From the NCBI GenBank assembly GCA_949710005.1, contig OX453273.1, forward strand, positions 41,058,162-41,122,161: DNA of 64,000 nucleotides, in the 5' to 3' direction. Positions 1 to 10,674 of this stretch are shown here, piece after piece (positions within the stretch are counted from its first letter, which is position 1; every line of letters begins with the position of its first letter). A program made the position numbers and the translations under genes. The notes under the pieces were generated by a model. It did no database searches, was not told where the DNA came from, and saw only the letters and a program-made list of their open reading frames with translations. This DNA comes from Ricordea florida. Its lineage: Eukaryota > Cnidaria > Anthozoa > Corallimorpharia > Ricordeidae.

Positions 1-1003
1 ATGTGGAAATTGTAGGAGCAAAAAGCTGACCTATGTTTGGACATAAAACAACACATATCAATCTCCCCTTTACCAAATCCCGAAAATCGAAAGATGTGGA
101 AATTGTAGGAGCAAAAAGCTGACTGGTACGATTTAAATGTCTCTAGAATGTTGACAGACTGTACGTGTCGAGGACGCGTCCATCGCGATATGTGAAAATG
201 CTAAAGCTTAAGCTTAAATTCTTGTTTGGATAAATGATCGCAGCAGATAAGAAATTAGCGTGTTCTACGATTCTCGTTTGTTTTAATTATTCTACAAGCT
301 TTAGTACCGACAATTTCTCTTCATTTAAGAATTCGACCAAGGAGACTGATACGAAATGACATACTAAGTTTTAAATTATGATGTCACAATTAATCGTCCA
401 GATTTACAAACTTTCACCAAAATCCACGCGAAAAAGGACGCCGGTGCGACGGTATGACATCCTCATGCTTTTCTGGCGCAATACATTCTAGTAAAAAGTG
501 CCGCTAAGAGCTCTGGTAAAAACTGTGGTTAAATGCAAGGCATTCTGGTATTAAAGGGACCGTTCATATTTTACGAGGCGGCGGGGGGGGGGGGGGGGCT
601 GGTGTGATTCGGGATGAATCATTTAAAAATTGCGTAACCCCCCCTTCGGCTTGCCAATATTTTTCACCTGGTCCCCCTTGAAGCAGCAATTTCATTGATG
701 GGCTCCTGTCAAAACATTATGCCATTTTAGAGCATTACGAACATATTTCAGGTGACCCCCTCCTTTTCCCTATTTTTTTTTGGATGACCCTCCTCGAAAG
801 CCGTTTGTTCGCATGCCCCCCCCCCCCCAACCCACCAGGCGCCCCTTCCTCGTAAAATATGAACTGTCCTTAAAGTATTGATTGATTGGTTGGTTAATTG
901 AACACAAGTCAAATGTGGTCAGTGCCAAGTGTGGGTAAACGCGTGTAAGATTTGGTTGTTGAAAACTCTTTAAAGTAGATGTCATTTGTGTTTTATCTTG
1001 CAG
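1..1003. other. Intron / upstream part of SNX1/2-like gene
   Basis: I see no coding exon here before the acceptor AG at 1002-1003. A direct repeat of about 31 bases (beginning ATGTGGAAATTGTAGGAGCA) occurs at 1-31 and again at 94-124. The stretch 555-870 is a foldback element listed separately. Confidence 0.5.
555..870. mobile_element. Foldback MITE with TAA target duplication
   Basis: The ends are inverted copies of each other: AGGGACCGTTCATATTTTAC at the left and its complement ending GTCCT at the right, followed inward by G-rich and C-rich runs. Trinucleotides TAA at 552-554 and 871-873 flank it, as expected for a 3-bp duplication of the Harbinger type. A related copy is at 5434-5688. The interior has no convincing gene. 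Confidence 0.65.
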
Positions 1004-1818
1004 AAAAATCGCGTAAAGGATTTCCGCGAAGCAATGATCAAGTATCTGGAGGCCATGATGAGCTCCCAGCAGAAGGTGTGAACTTACTGTAGTTTAGTTG
1101 CCTGATGGAGGAATTATGTACATACAAGAAAACAAAGGGGAAGAATATATGAACAGACAAAAGTTTTTTGTAGTGTGCGGTGTTCTCTTGGAGGCATCTG
1201 AGATGATGTTGTGGTCAGTGTTGTAGACTTCCGTCTTACTCGTGTTTCTGCGCCGTTTTGTAGTGTAGAGGCAACCGACTAGTTTCTTCTGTTCATTGCT
1301 TCAGATAAATCCAAGTCTTGAGAAGTCGCATTTTTTAAAAACTGACTTAGCGCTGCGAGAAGAAAAATCTTAAATTCGTTAACCATCCGCAGGACAAATA
1401 GTTTCTGTAATTCGTAGGTTGAAAATTGTAAACACCGACAGTGTTTATGTTGTGGTTGAATTTTATCCTTGGTTCAAAGTTGGTTTTTTGTTTTGGTTAT
1501 GGTAATTTTGATAATGGTTTGGAAAAAAGGAAAATAAAATTTGAACTAAAGATACAACTGAACCACAAAATATATCTTATTTTCTCGCAGCCGTTGTTTG
1601 TCTCATCACGTTTCTCCTCAAACTAACTGGCGAAGCAGCGCAGCGTGACCTGCCAGACAATGGCTGCGTAAAACACAGTATATCTTTGTAATTCCAGTAT
1701 TTTGAATTAATAGCTTTTTGCTTGTCTTTCACTTTCTTTCTTTCTTTCCTTCTTTTTCTTGTTTTAGGTTATTAAGTACTGGGAAGGATTTCTTCCAGAA
1801 GCCAAAGCCATCGCCTGA
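1004..1818 (+). CDS. Sorting nexin SNX1/SNX2-like, C-terminal two exons (partial gene)
   Basis: Two phase-0 exons, 1004-1075 and 1768-1818, join to encode about 40 residues ending in FLPEAKAIA and a TGA stop. This C-terminus (…IKYWEGFLPEAKAIA) matches the end of the BAR domain of SNX1/SNX2, the retromer-associated sorting nexins that bind phosphoinositides and tubulate endosomal membranes. The acceptor before 1004 is a pyrimidine tract plus CAG; the donor after 1075 is GTGTGA, and the second acceptor is TTTTAG. The rest of the gene (PX domain and most of BAR) lies left of the window. The C-terminal signature is distinctive, but SNX1 and SNX2 cannot be told apart from 40 residues. Confidence 0.8.
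1076..1767 (+). other. Last intron of SNX1/2-like gene
   Basis: This GT-AG intron holds a degenerate copy (about 1451-1580) of a foldback repeat whose arms read like TTGTGGTTGAATTTTATCCT and its complement. A clearer copy is at 44392-44522. A CTTT-rich tract precedes the acceptor. Confidence 0.6.
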
Positions 1819-2869
1819 AACGATCATATTTTAATACCACAAACTGCACTTGTCTAATTCTTAATCGACAGATAAACGTTTTTGCAGATCCTTATATCTG
1901 GTTACATTGTCGCACTTTGTGTCTTTGTTTACTTAGAAATTCAAAGGTGATCGTTCTGAATGGTTGTTTAAAAAACTAGGAGTACTTTTAATAGAGAGCT
2001 GAGACATGAAATATACGTACAGTAGCTCGACAGTAGAGAGATTAAGATAGAGGTTTACACAAACACTGCATAATTGCAACTCACGAATTGCATCTCTGCG
2101 CTAAAACCATATTGAATGAAAATTACAGTTGTGTATCAATTAATCTACACTCCCCTAACGCGACTTGTTTGAAAATAAAAGCAAAGAAACCTTGAGGCAA
2201 ATGACTTACCTGAAAACCGCCTACTTCACGTCCAAACGCGAACTTCAAACCGCAAACCTGACGGCGGGAACTTGGTCACGTGACTTCTTGGCGTTCGCGG
2301 TTCGCGGGAAATGCCGAAAAACCTCAATCTTAATCTCTCTATTGATAGCATTTCGACTTTGCTTGTAACGCGAAACGTATCTTCCTTGTGAAGGGATGGC
2401 GACGTTTTCCCACCGAGGGACACGTTGGTGGCGTACTTCTCTTTGCAACTGTTAAGTTTCAGTTAGCCTCATTTTTTTCTTTTCTTTTAAAGATCACAGC
2501 TGTAGAATTCACACAGAGGTTGAAAATTGCATCTGTCCTGTAAACCAGGATAACAACAGTTGTAGTGCGATATATATGTTGTTAAGAAACTGCTGGTGGA
2601 GCGGGGCGTGCACTCTATACACCTTATTCCAAAATGGTTCCTATTCTAATATGCTTTTGTTTTTATTCAAATCAGCCCTTGTTGCCCTTTCTTAAGAAGG
2701 CGAAAGTGAATGACTCTAAATCTCTGCTAAAAAGCCAAGCTTCAAGGGCCTGTATATTTCTGATTGGTGTTGCATTGTCAAGATAGTGACGATTCACAAG
2801 AAAATGTCCACATTCGCTGTGAAACATTTTTGAAGACAGCTCGCTCAATTTAGCCACAAGAGATAACTT
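1819..2869. other. 3' UTR and intergenic stretch
   Basis: This follows the SNX stop. AATAAAA at about 2173 could serve as a poly(A) signal. I see no supported gene. Confidence 0.4.
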
Positions 2870-3068
2870 TAAAGGCCCGGCCAAACGGATCCAACATCAT
2901 CCAACATTGTTGAATCCAACATTATTGGACGATGTTGCTCAGTGTTGGACGAGGTGGCCAAACGAATGCAACATGTTGGATTCAACACTTGGGCTCGAGA
3001 GGTCTGGGTCCAAAAGTTACCCAGAATCCTTACAAAACAAAGGCGCGCCATATTGGTTTTCTCAAAAA

Positions 3069-3212
3069 ATGGCACGCGATCGATCGACTGTGAAGAGGTG
3101 TTTAGCCGCTCTTGCTCTGCTTGAAATGTTGGAAGAGGAGGATGATAGAGTCACTAGAAAAGGAAAGACTAGACACTGGATAAAAGCGAAGAGGAGAAAA
3201 GGGATATTTTAA
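3069..3212 (+). pseudogene. Truncated Harbinger-like transposase N-terminus
   Basis: The frame begins with MARDRSTVKRCLAALALLEM and runs through a Lys/Arg-rich segment to RRKGIF before a stop. Just past that, another frame continues with a plausible NKLVRELMTEDMV, so a frameshift probably interrupts it. Its position near the left TIR of a TAA-flanked element is what suggests a PIF/Harbinger transposase. The catalytic domain is absent. Confidence 0.5.
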
Positions 3213-3220
3213 TAAGCTAG

Positions 3221-3415
3221 TCAGAGAGTTAATGACTGAGGACATGGTCTCTCTTCCAGTATTTCGATAAGTCTGTCTGCCTCCGAGTCACACCGTCTTC
3301 TTGATTTCCCAGTTCTCGCGTTTTCAATAGCTGCTTTGCCCTTTCTTTTTCTATTTGCGGAGAGATCGCTAGCTCTTTCTTCGTTGAGTGATTGAAAACT
3401 TTCCTCGTTCGCCAT
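3221..3415 (-). pseudogene. Truncated Harbinger Myb/SANT-like protein
   Basis: Starting at the ATG whose complement is at 3413-3415, the frame reads MANEESFQSLNEERASDLSA, then a Lys/Arg-rich segment, then the beginning of a trihelix/Myb-like helix (CDSEADRLIEILEERPC) before it runs out. Harbinger elements carry a Myb-like DNA-binding partner of the transposase transcribed from the opposite end, which fits the orientation. Only the N-terminal part survives. Confidence 0.5.
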
Positions 3416-3863
3416 ACCGAATATTAACATCAACGTGGCAACGCACGAAGCAAGTAAAAACAGTGAATCATTGCCGTGGAAACAGATACCAGCAAAGTCA
3501 GCTTAGTGGGCATGCGCGAGTTCAACAATGTTGAACGCGGTGGCCAAACGAATGCAACATTTTTGTTCACACTTGAGAACAAAAGAAATGTTGGATGATG
3601 TTGAAGACGATGTTTGATGGAAATCAAACTTCGTTCAACAACATCCAACATCATGCAACATGGTGGCCAAACGAGTGCAACATGTTGGATTCAACAATGT
3701 TGGATGATGTTGCATCAACATGTTGGATCCGTTTGGCCGGGCCTTAATTAATCCAGAATTTTTGTCAGCTTGTGTTAGTGAATGGATAACGCGCAAATTC
3801 CTGTATGGCTTTATTTACGGATTTTCGGCCCTGGCTATAACTATGAGTTTAAGGAGATGGTTT

Positions 3864-3965
3864 TTAACCCTTTAAGCCCCGAGGGGTCTTCCTGTGACGA
3901 GTAAAATCGTCTGGCGTTAGCCAGAGTAGAATCTGTAAAGACACTATCGGGGCTTAAAGCGTTAA
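3864..3965. mobile_element. piggyBac-like MITE fragment, diverged copy
   Basis: TTAACCCTTTAAGCCCC at the left and GGGGCTTAAAGCGTTAA at the right make an inverted pair bounded by TTAA. The core (CGAGTAAAATCGTCTGGCG) is the reverse complement of the repeat at 53480-53695. A spacer-like GGAGATGGTTT after another TTAA lies just to the left, suggesting that it was once part of the same dimeric arrangement. Confidence 0.65.
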
Positions 3966-4039
3966 GGAATGTGGGAAACCAGCGTTTTCTGTCAACGAAC
4001 GGTAAGCGAAACAAGGAAAAGGTAATGTTGGCCTCATGA

Positions 4040-4661
4040 TAGAGGATCTGCAAATAGAGTGCATTTGTGGTCCTTACACCATCCCCCAATCCATAATATT
4101 AACAATCATCTTGATCTTTCCTGGCAATCAAAAAGCAGTCTTAAGGTAACGTTTGTGATCAACTTAGTTAGGAATATAATGACGACTTTGAAGAGATAAA
4201 TAAAGTCAGTATCTTTTGTCAGAGCTTGTAGTTGTCAAGGGTTCTGCATGGACTGGTCACAAGGAAACACCACTCTCCCCACCCAGGCTTTGATTCCTTG
4301 CATTATAAATCTCCCAATAACCGGTAACTAAGAAAGTAGCAGGGCTACACAGTCAATCATCAAACTTTTACCCATCACAATAACTGGATGATAGGGATCG
4401 GCAAATAAAGTGCATTTCACGGTGGTTCTTACACCATCCCCTAATCCATGATATTAACAATCATCTTGATCTTTCCTGGCATGCAAAAAGCAGTCTTCAG
4501 GTAACGTTTGTGATCAACTTAGTAAGGAATATAATGACGACTTTGAAGAGAAAAATAAAGTCAGTATCTTTTGTCAGAGCTTGTAGTTGTCAAGGGTTCT
4601 GGATGGATTGGTCACAAGGAAACACCACTCTCCCCACCCAGGCTTTGATTCCTTGCATTAC
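4040..4661. repeat. Tandem duplication, about 354-bp period
   Basis: The text from about 4044 (GGATCTGCAAATAGAGTGCA) to 4316 (…GATTCCTTGCATTA) recurs from about 4395 to 4661 with few differences; equivalent points are about 354 bp apart. I see no gene in it. Confidence 0.75.
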
Positions 4662-5216
4662 CTAGTTGCCAAGTCGGCTGATAGAGGCTGCGATGTTTTT
4701 TTTTTGTTTTATTGTTCTGTTTTTTTTTTCTTTTTTTTTTTCAGGTACCCTCTTGGAAGACTATTATCCCAATTTCGTTCCATGAAGACCTGGTAAACGT
4801 TTCCCAAAAGTCCCTTCACTTTTCAGGGCGATTTCGGGAACAAGAACTCACATTGCAATCTTGATGTTTGTTTCTGCCCATTACAAAGTTAATTTTGATT
4901 ACAAAAACGTGTGAAAAGAACAGATTTTTAGAGAGAGTGGTTCATATTTTTATGATTGAGGCCTGTAAGGCTCTCGGATCTTTCGAGAAATAGCGCCTGG
5001 TGAGAAAACTGTATTCATGAAATATTCGTATGTATAACAAAAAATACTCAGCAGTCCCCTCTTAATTTTCCGAAAATTATCTGAAATCGCCTAGGCTCCG
5101 AGCGGACATAAGTTTGGAGTATTCATCCAGCTTCAACCGTATTTTTCCCTTATCTGTAAAGAGGCCAAATATCAGCCAGTTGAAAAGTGCACCGTGAAAG
5201 CTTGCAGCCTTCTCCA
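4662..5216. repeat. Dispersed repeat, copy 1 (partner at 28490-28925)
   Basis: A T-rich tract ending in CAG is followed by GTACCCTCTTG and about 450 further bases that recur near 28575-28925 (for example GGCTCCGAGCGGACATAAGT in both). The tract-CAG-GTACCC structure resembles a splice acceptor, so the unit could contain a captured exon, but I recognise no protein in it. Confidence 0.6.
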
Positions 5217-5433
5217 GCTCCATCGCAAAAAACGGCACGTTGATTACGCATACGGTTCGGGAGGTATGGCCGCTCAAAAACCATGTTTTGATATCCGTGT
5301 CGGTTTTTAAAGCGAGTCACTTTAGCTGTGCTCAATCACATTGAACCAAATTACCCCAAGGACTAGTCAGGACGGTCTACTTTCCATCGCAAAAATCCAA
5401 AAAGTATGAAGGTGGCATAATAAAGTGCTTATA

Positions 5434-5688
5434 AGGGCCGTTCATATTCTACGAGGGATTGGGGAGAGAGGGTCATCCTAATTAGGGAAAAGGGGCGGTC
5501 ACTTGAAAAGTATTTTAGCAATTGTTTTATGCCATAATGTTTTAATCCGAAATGACTTCTCTTTCTTTTGATTGGGGGGGGGGGGGTCATGTGAAAAAAA
5601 CTGGCAAGCTGAGGGGGGTCCTACTATTTTTAAATGGTGCTTCCCGAATCACACCAGACCCCTCCCTTATAAAAGATGAACAGTCTCT
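5434..5688. mobile_element. Foldback MITE, related to 555-870
   Basis: Left end AGGGCCGTTCATATTCTACG and right end with TGAACAGTCTCT are degraded inverted repeats of the 555-870 family. The poly-G tract and the CCCGAATCACACCAGACCCC segment also match that family in reverse order. The target duplication is unclear. Confidence 0.6.
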
Positions 5689-6022
5689 AATATAAACAGC
5701 TGTCCTCGTTAGATTTTTTGCCAACAGCTAAAAAGCAACGTACGGTGGCTTTTGAATGTTGTAGAAAGCCATTGACGTTGACTTCCGAAAAAGATTGCTG
5801 CTTTTTAAAATCGATCTGTTTATTTTATTTGTACTAAATTTTTTTCGCAAACATTTTCTGAAATTAAAGCTGTGTTTTCACCGAAGTCATTCAGACGGAA
5901 CATGAACGATTAAACTTCATTATTAACGCACAAGGAGCGTTTGGCCAATCGAAAGCCCGAACGATGAATTTTGATCAATGACGAAAGATCGCACTGATTT
6001 TATTCATTTTATTCATCTCAGT

Positions 6023-6410
6023 CAGGAGCCCATTACCCGGAGCGTGCAACTCCCATACTAGGTTTGTGAAACGACGTTTTCACAAGTAACGTTATTTTTA
6101 GATCGTCTCTCCCGCGAATTGGTTTGGGAGAGCCAATCACAAGCTAGTGCATGATTGATATGTAGCATGATAACCGCCTGTAGCGACAACGAACATAGCC
6201 GACATACACGAGTCTTCATCGGAGTGTTCGGACAGCATTTCTGACGATAGTCAAGGTATTTACACTGAGAATAGTAGCTCCTATGAGATAACTGAGACAG
6301 CGAAAACAACTTTTTTTTCGCGGAAAAAGCCGCTCTAAAAATAACCTTACTTGTGAAAACGCCGTTGCATAAACATATCGCAGTTGCACGCTCCGGGTAA
6401 TGGGCTCCTG
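6023..6410. mobile_element. hAT-like nonautonomous element with 7-bp duplication
   Basis: Inverted ends CAGGAGCCCATTACCCGGAG and its complement bound 388 bp. TCTCAGT occurs directly on both sides (6016-6022 and 6411-6417). CAG-type ends with a 7-8 bp duplication point to hAT. No transposase remnant is recognisable inside. Confidence 0.7.
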
Positions 6411-7828
6411 TCTCAGTACGTACAATGTAGAAACGCATCACAAGTGAGCGTCTTGAACGAATTACACTCAATCAATGTAACGCGGCAGGCGTAGCCGAGA
6501 CGTGCTCTCACCAATAGCATACATAACCGCTTATGTACCTCCCCATGTAAGATCTAGAATCATAATCAACCTTACATTGAGATGTACCGCTCGGAGGTGA
6601 AAAGTACTAAGTATGTGTACAATAGCTATGTACTTAAAAGTAATAAAGAGCTATTTACAGGATATCATAAGGCTGTACAATCGCGTCTTTTCTCGGCTGG
6701 AAGTAATTCTCAAATTGCTTTTTCAGGTTTGATTTTCATTCTATGTAATTCCTAATATTTTTTGCAGTTTGCATGATAAAAAGGCTGATAGCCTCTGACT
6801 CTTGAGAAACCGCAAACCCGCTCTGATCGTTAGCCACTTCGTCCAGGGTGCATCTTGCACAATTTCCACGCCGAAGATACGCAAAGGTAATGAAAAATGA
6901 AGTGGTATTGGTAGCGTTAGTGGTAGTGGTAGTGGTAATGTTAACCGGCCCTCTAACTGCGTGAACTGTAACCGTAAGGTTTGGGTTTAGAGCTTTTCTC
7001 TGTCAAATATACCTCGTTAAACTTTGTTATCCTGCTTATGATCTGCTGAGCAACCACAGTGGTTAGATAACCATGTCACATAGAAGTCAGGGAGTGTCTG
7101 TACGAGTTCCCGAACCCTTGGAGTCTAGCTTCTGTTATAAGTATCAACCTGAAAAATGCAACCTGAAAAAAAGTCAACTGAGCCGTTCTACGACATTCAA
7201 CTGATAACCAATTAATCAAAAAAGATCAGTGCTTAATCAAGCTCTCTTGAAAGGGGGTGCCGGAGCCTAGGAACAAGACTAAAATGGGGGGTTATCACTC
7301 TAAAAATATGTAATGGTGAACAAGGTTGTAATGTTTACATTATGTACCGGAAGTATAACAACCGGATGTTGAGAGTTTGTGCCTGTCCCTACGAACTCTG
7401 GGATTATTTCTGTTTCCACGATCCGGGCGCTCCATACTCTCTTTGTGACTGACGTTTTGAATTTGCATTAAATCGTTCGTTTATCGCATGTATCTTGAGT
7501 TAGTATTGGAGGCAAACATCACAAAGCTTGCTCCAAAACGCATCGTGAGTCTGAGGAGCATAACCCAGGAAACGACAAACTGCGGAATAAAAATGTAAAC
7601 TGAAATGCTTATGTCAGTAAAAAATTATGATATAGAGATGCCAACCAGTAGATCGCCCAAAAAATGTGAGAACTTTTCAGGGTCAATCGGGTCTAACGTC
7701 TCACTTCAACAGGGTCTAACGTCCCTATCTGTGCCGGAATCTGTAGTTAAGCTACAGAGGAAAAACAAAACAGGTTATACTGAAACTGAATAATTGAACT
7801 CAAAACGGTAGGGTAAGTAATGTCCCTG
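6411..7828. other. Intergenic stretch without recognised gene
   Basis: This contains a short GTAGTG-type microsatellite at about 6908-6941. Some small frames are open, but none has recognisable domains or splice context. Confidence 0.4.
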
Positions 7829-8830
7829 TCAGGGTTCAGATTTCCGGGAAAAATTAGCATGTAGATCTCTGACCACGTTGTCATAAGACCTTAAAGCAGT
7901 GTTGTTTTGTTCAAAGTCTGGACTTCCCGTTTGAGCTGTGTTAGTAGCTGTTTGTGTTCCTGACCTGCCTTTCGAGAGTATTGCACATGTTTTTGCAGAT
8001 ATCGTCTTCCAGTCTAGATACACCAAGCATACAAAAATCCCAAACAAATTCTTTGTCATAAATGCAAGTCCCCATTCGCCATGTTTGGCCAGCACAGCAA
8101 TGCGAATACACAGAAACGATAAATTCTGCAAAATAGAGCTTGCATATACCGCTTGCCTAGCATGTTGCCACGGTCCTTGATTGCACTCAAACTTCTGGCA
8201 TTCGTGGACGGTTACGGTAGCGTAAACAACCAAAAAGGCAAGTGTGCATAAAACTTGAATTGCCATCTCCACGGCTCCATCACGTGCAACATCAGATTTA
8301 ACACAATCGTCCGTCGAAAGAAACTCCACCAAGTCAAATATGTCAACAAAATCCAGTATTGCACGTGAGAGAATATCTTGGTCTTTCTTCAGGTTTTCCA
8401 CTCTCCATTCTCTTTGCACGAGAAAGCCAATAATGAAGAACGCAAGACTTGCCTTGAGAATTGTAATAACAGCATTTAGCCCGAGAAATTCGCTTCCGAG
8501 AAGTTGATAGTAGGCCACGCGTGTCAACAACGTGAAGCTACACATTAACATTATCAAAACACCGATTATACATGAAGTGATGGCAAAGGAATCCTTGCAG
8601 TACATCAATGGAACAATAACGTTAAAGATTCCTGGCACTATAGCGAAGATCCAATAAAGAGGATTGTTTCTTAAATCAGCGAGGACATATATCAGCCCAA
8701 CGCTGTAAGCAATCCCGCATATCCCTACGAAAAACCTTCCCGACCAGTACAGGAAGCATCTTCGCCAGCACGTTTTCGAGCAACAATCACAACAGTCACT
8801 GCATTCGCAATCGCATTTACAATTTGCCAT
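7829..8830 (-). CDS. Multi-pass membrane protein, possibly TMEM121-like
   Basis: A single uninterrupted frame of about 333 residues from an ATG at 8830 (MANCKCDCECSDCCDCC…). The frame stays open upstream to an ATG at 9013, giving 394 residues. After a Cys-rich N-terminus come about seven hydrophobic segments, for example FFVGICGIAYSVGLIYVLA and LGLNAVITILKASLAFFI. The tail is hydrophilic. The segment AILDFVDIFDLVEFL and the late TKNLFGIFVCLVYLDW recall the layout of TMEM121 proteins, but the resemblance is weak and the function unknown. A broken paralogue with the same Cys-rich start lies at 31440-32140. That copy conserves sequence upstream of the 9013 ATG as well, so the longer start or a 5' extension is possible. 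Confidence 0.6.
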   Translation of the reverse strand: MANCKCDCECSDCCDCCSKTCWRRCFLYWSGRFFVGICGIAYSVGLIYVLADLRNNPLYWIFAIVPGIFNVIVPLMYCKDSFAITSCIIGVLIMLMCSFTLLTRVAYYQLLGSEFLGLNAVITILKASLAFFIIGFLVQREWRVENLKKDQDILSRAILDFVDIFDLVEFLSTDDCVKSDVARDGAVEMAIQVLCTLAFLVVYATVTVHECQKFECNQGPWQHARQAVYASSILQNLSFLCIRIAVLAKHGEWGLAFMTKNLFGIFVCLVYLDWKTISAKTCAILSKGRSGTQTATNTAQTGSPDFEQNNTALRSYDNVVRDLHANFSRKSEP

Positions 8831-9203
8831 ATTTCGTTCCGTGTCGAGGGACCTTCTTGAAAGCCGTTTCTCCTTTTCCAGGAAACGCATTAGATAAATA
8901 GCGAATATGATTGGCGGAAACATGAAACCGCGTTCCTTCAGGTCTAAGGAACGCAGACGCTTCAAGATTTTGTCTTTTCCTGAATTCGATTTCCGTTTGC
9001 AATGAGTATTCAAGAAACGTTTAAGACAAACTTTAATAGCGAGCTTCTTGTTACTTGGAATCGTTTTCTTGTCGAACTTGTTATAAGGGAAGTGTTTGTC
9101 AAATCACATAACTGGTTCACTAAGAACCCAACTCGAGCTCGTAATGACCGACAAAATCAACCACCTTTTTGCTTGATGACAAACTTTGCCAATGCTCTCT
9201 ATT

Positions 9204-9418
9204 TGGGGATGGACCATGTTATTTTTGAAAGGGAGGTGGGAAGTTGGGCAGTTACCTGAAAAATTTCTTGCACAGCAAAATTATAGAAAAAATCGCGCAC
9301 GGTGGACCACGGGAAGGTAAAAAGAATTCTTGCACAGCCCAAAGGGGAAAAACAATATTTGTAACAAGACAAAACTGCCCGCCCATCCCCCCCTTCAAAA
9401 ATAAATTGGTCCATCCCT
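9204..9418. mobile_element. Foldback MITE
   Basis: GGGATGGACCATGTTATTTT at the left pairs with AAAATAAATTGGTCCATCCC at the right. A second, inner inverted pair is the near-copy segments around CTTGCACAGC. There is no coding content. Confidence 0.6.
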
Positions 9419-9569
9419 TTTATTCAAACTGCGACAAATATGCCACTTTCATTCATGACTGAATGCAGCCTATTATGTTTCAAACGCCTTTTCAAGGAAA
9501 TCGTTCTTTAAAGACAAAATAAAGAACGCCTTCAGCTCGTTGTAATAAAACTGAGTTTGGCACTGGAAT

Positions 9570-9985
9570 CTATTAGAAACCGAAAAACCGCACATAAATT
9601 CAACCAAAACCGAAAAACTGAAGTGAATCTCGAATAAAACGGAAAACCGAATATAAAACCGAGGTTGAGGCTTGTCAGGTATTCCTCTGTCTCATGACGT
9701 CTGCGTTTGGAGGCTACAGTATTTTTAGAACTCCCGCGGCACGGGTTCGGGGCTGAAGCTCGAACCCAGAAACCAAACAGGCAAAACCGAAAGCTGCGTT
9801 GGATACCGAAACCGAAAAACCGCTTATATTTTTGGTCGAAAACCGAAAATCAAATGCTAAAAGAAGGGAAAACCAGAAACCGCAGAGGACACAAAAACCG
9901 AAAGACTGAAGTTTTTCGCTGCAAAAACAGAAAAACCGGCCTAATAAATAGCCAAAACCGAAAAACCGAAAACCCCAACGCTCCC
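9570..9985. repeat. Irregular ACCGAAA minisatellite
   Basis: Dozens of imperfect units of the type AACCGAAAACCG or its variants fill this stretch on the + strand. The spacing is irregular, and a less repetitive island at about 9665-9760 interrupts it. The open frame through it is a by-product of the repeat. Confidence 0.65.
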
Positions 9986-10151
9986 TTCATGAAGCAATTA
10001 TCCTGCTCTTGAAATCTTGTGGAGTATCTCGTGATTTTTGCTAAGAAACAGTCTCCAAGGCAGCCGTTGTCTAGCTTGTCACGCAACGCCTCTCTCGTTC
10101 GTAGGATACCAATTGTTATATACACAATCGAAATTTCCAAGAATTTTGTAA

Positions 10152-10282
10152 AAGTAATCATACGGTTTCCAGTTCAATTTGGAACTAATTTGTACGAGTG
10201 AGTTGTTCAAAAAACTCTAATTGCACAAACTCACAAGTGCAAATTAATTCCAAATTCAACGAGAAAAACGGTATGATTACTT
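10152..10282. mobile_element. Palindromic foldback element at the Polinton insertion point
   Basis: AAGTAATCATACGG at the left is the inverse of CGGTATGATTACTT at the right, and the inner arms (AATTTGGAACTAATTTG / CAAATTAATTCCAAATT) also pair. The Polinton target duplication TACTTA lies in its right tip, so the Polinton landed at the edge of this hairpin. Confidence 0.7.
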
Positions 10283-10283
10283 A
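10278..10283 (+). repeat. Polinton target-site duplication, left copy
   Basis: TACTTA immediately precedes the AG terminus of the element. It matches TACTTA at 24853-24858. Confidence 0.85.
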
Positions 10284-10674
10284 AGAGAGTAGAAAGTGGG
10301 GGGTTCTAGAACACAAGATTAATTTCAGTCAAATTTGAGTAAAAAATTAAACAAAGATTAATTAGAAAAAAATTACATCAGAAAATTGCATCAGAGATTT
10401 ATCAGAGATTTTATCAATGATTTTTTGTCGGGATTACAAAAAAAAATGATTTTTAATTGCTATTTAAAAATAAAAAAAATATTGTAAAGATGGAAAAACA
10501 ACAGTTAAATAGATTAAGTGCTGAGCAATTAAGAAAATTAGTTTACTGGTATAATCCACCAAAAAAGTCATATTATAATACTAAAGCGAAACGTATTGAT
10601 TTTTTGATTAATATTCCTGAAATATTTGATAACGTTCAAAAAATCATTGATAATATTCAAGAAATTATTGAATC
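10284..10674 (+). repeat. Polinton left terminal inverted repeat
   Basis: It starts AGAGAGTAGAAAGTGGGGGG and stays identical to the complement of the right end up to …ATTGAATC at 10674. I noted one difference, a 9- versus 10-A run near 10438-10446. The repeat includes the first 62 codons of the gene starting at 10490. Confidence 0.95.

Larger units (their letters stand above)
2873..3744. mobile_element. PIF/Harbinger-type deletion derivative
   Basis: Terminal inverted repeats AGGCCCGGCCAAACGGATCC and its complement bound the element. TAA trinucleotides at 2870-2872 and 3745-3747 form the 3-bp target duplication typical of Harbinger elements. Subterminal DNA is packed with CCAACAT/ATGTTGG repeats. 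Inside, the + strand (about 3069-3212) encodes the start of a basic transposase-like protein, and the minus strand (3221-3415) encodes the start of a Myb/SANT-like protein ending in EADRLIEILEERPC. Autonomous Harbingers carry exactly these two genes. Here both are cut short where they meet, so this looks like an internal-deletion, nonautonomous copy. Confidence 0.75.

Noticed and set aside
3841-4089. Open frame with [14 protein letters not shown], similar to frames at 53377-53856 and 55940-56155
   Set aside because: The similarity comes from the piggyBac-like MITE read in the same frame at each locus, not from a gene.
9577-9980. CRISPR-like or telomere-like array of ACCGAAA
   Set aside because: Units vary in length and have no spacers; this is a eukaryotic minisatellite.
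10446-10489. Earlier starts for the TIR genes, including a TTG-initiated frame at 10457
   Set aside because: Animal genes start at ATG; the in-frame ATG at 10490 has the expected upstream motif distance.
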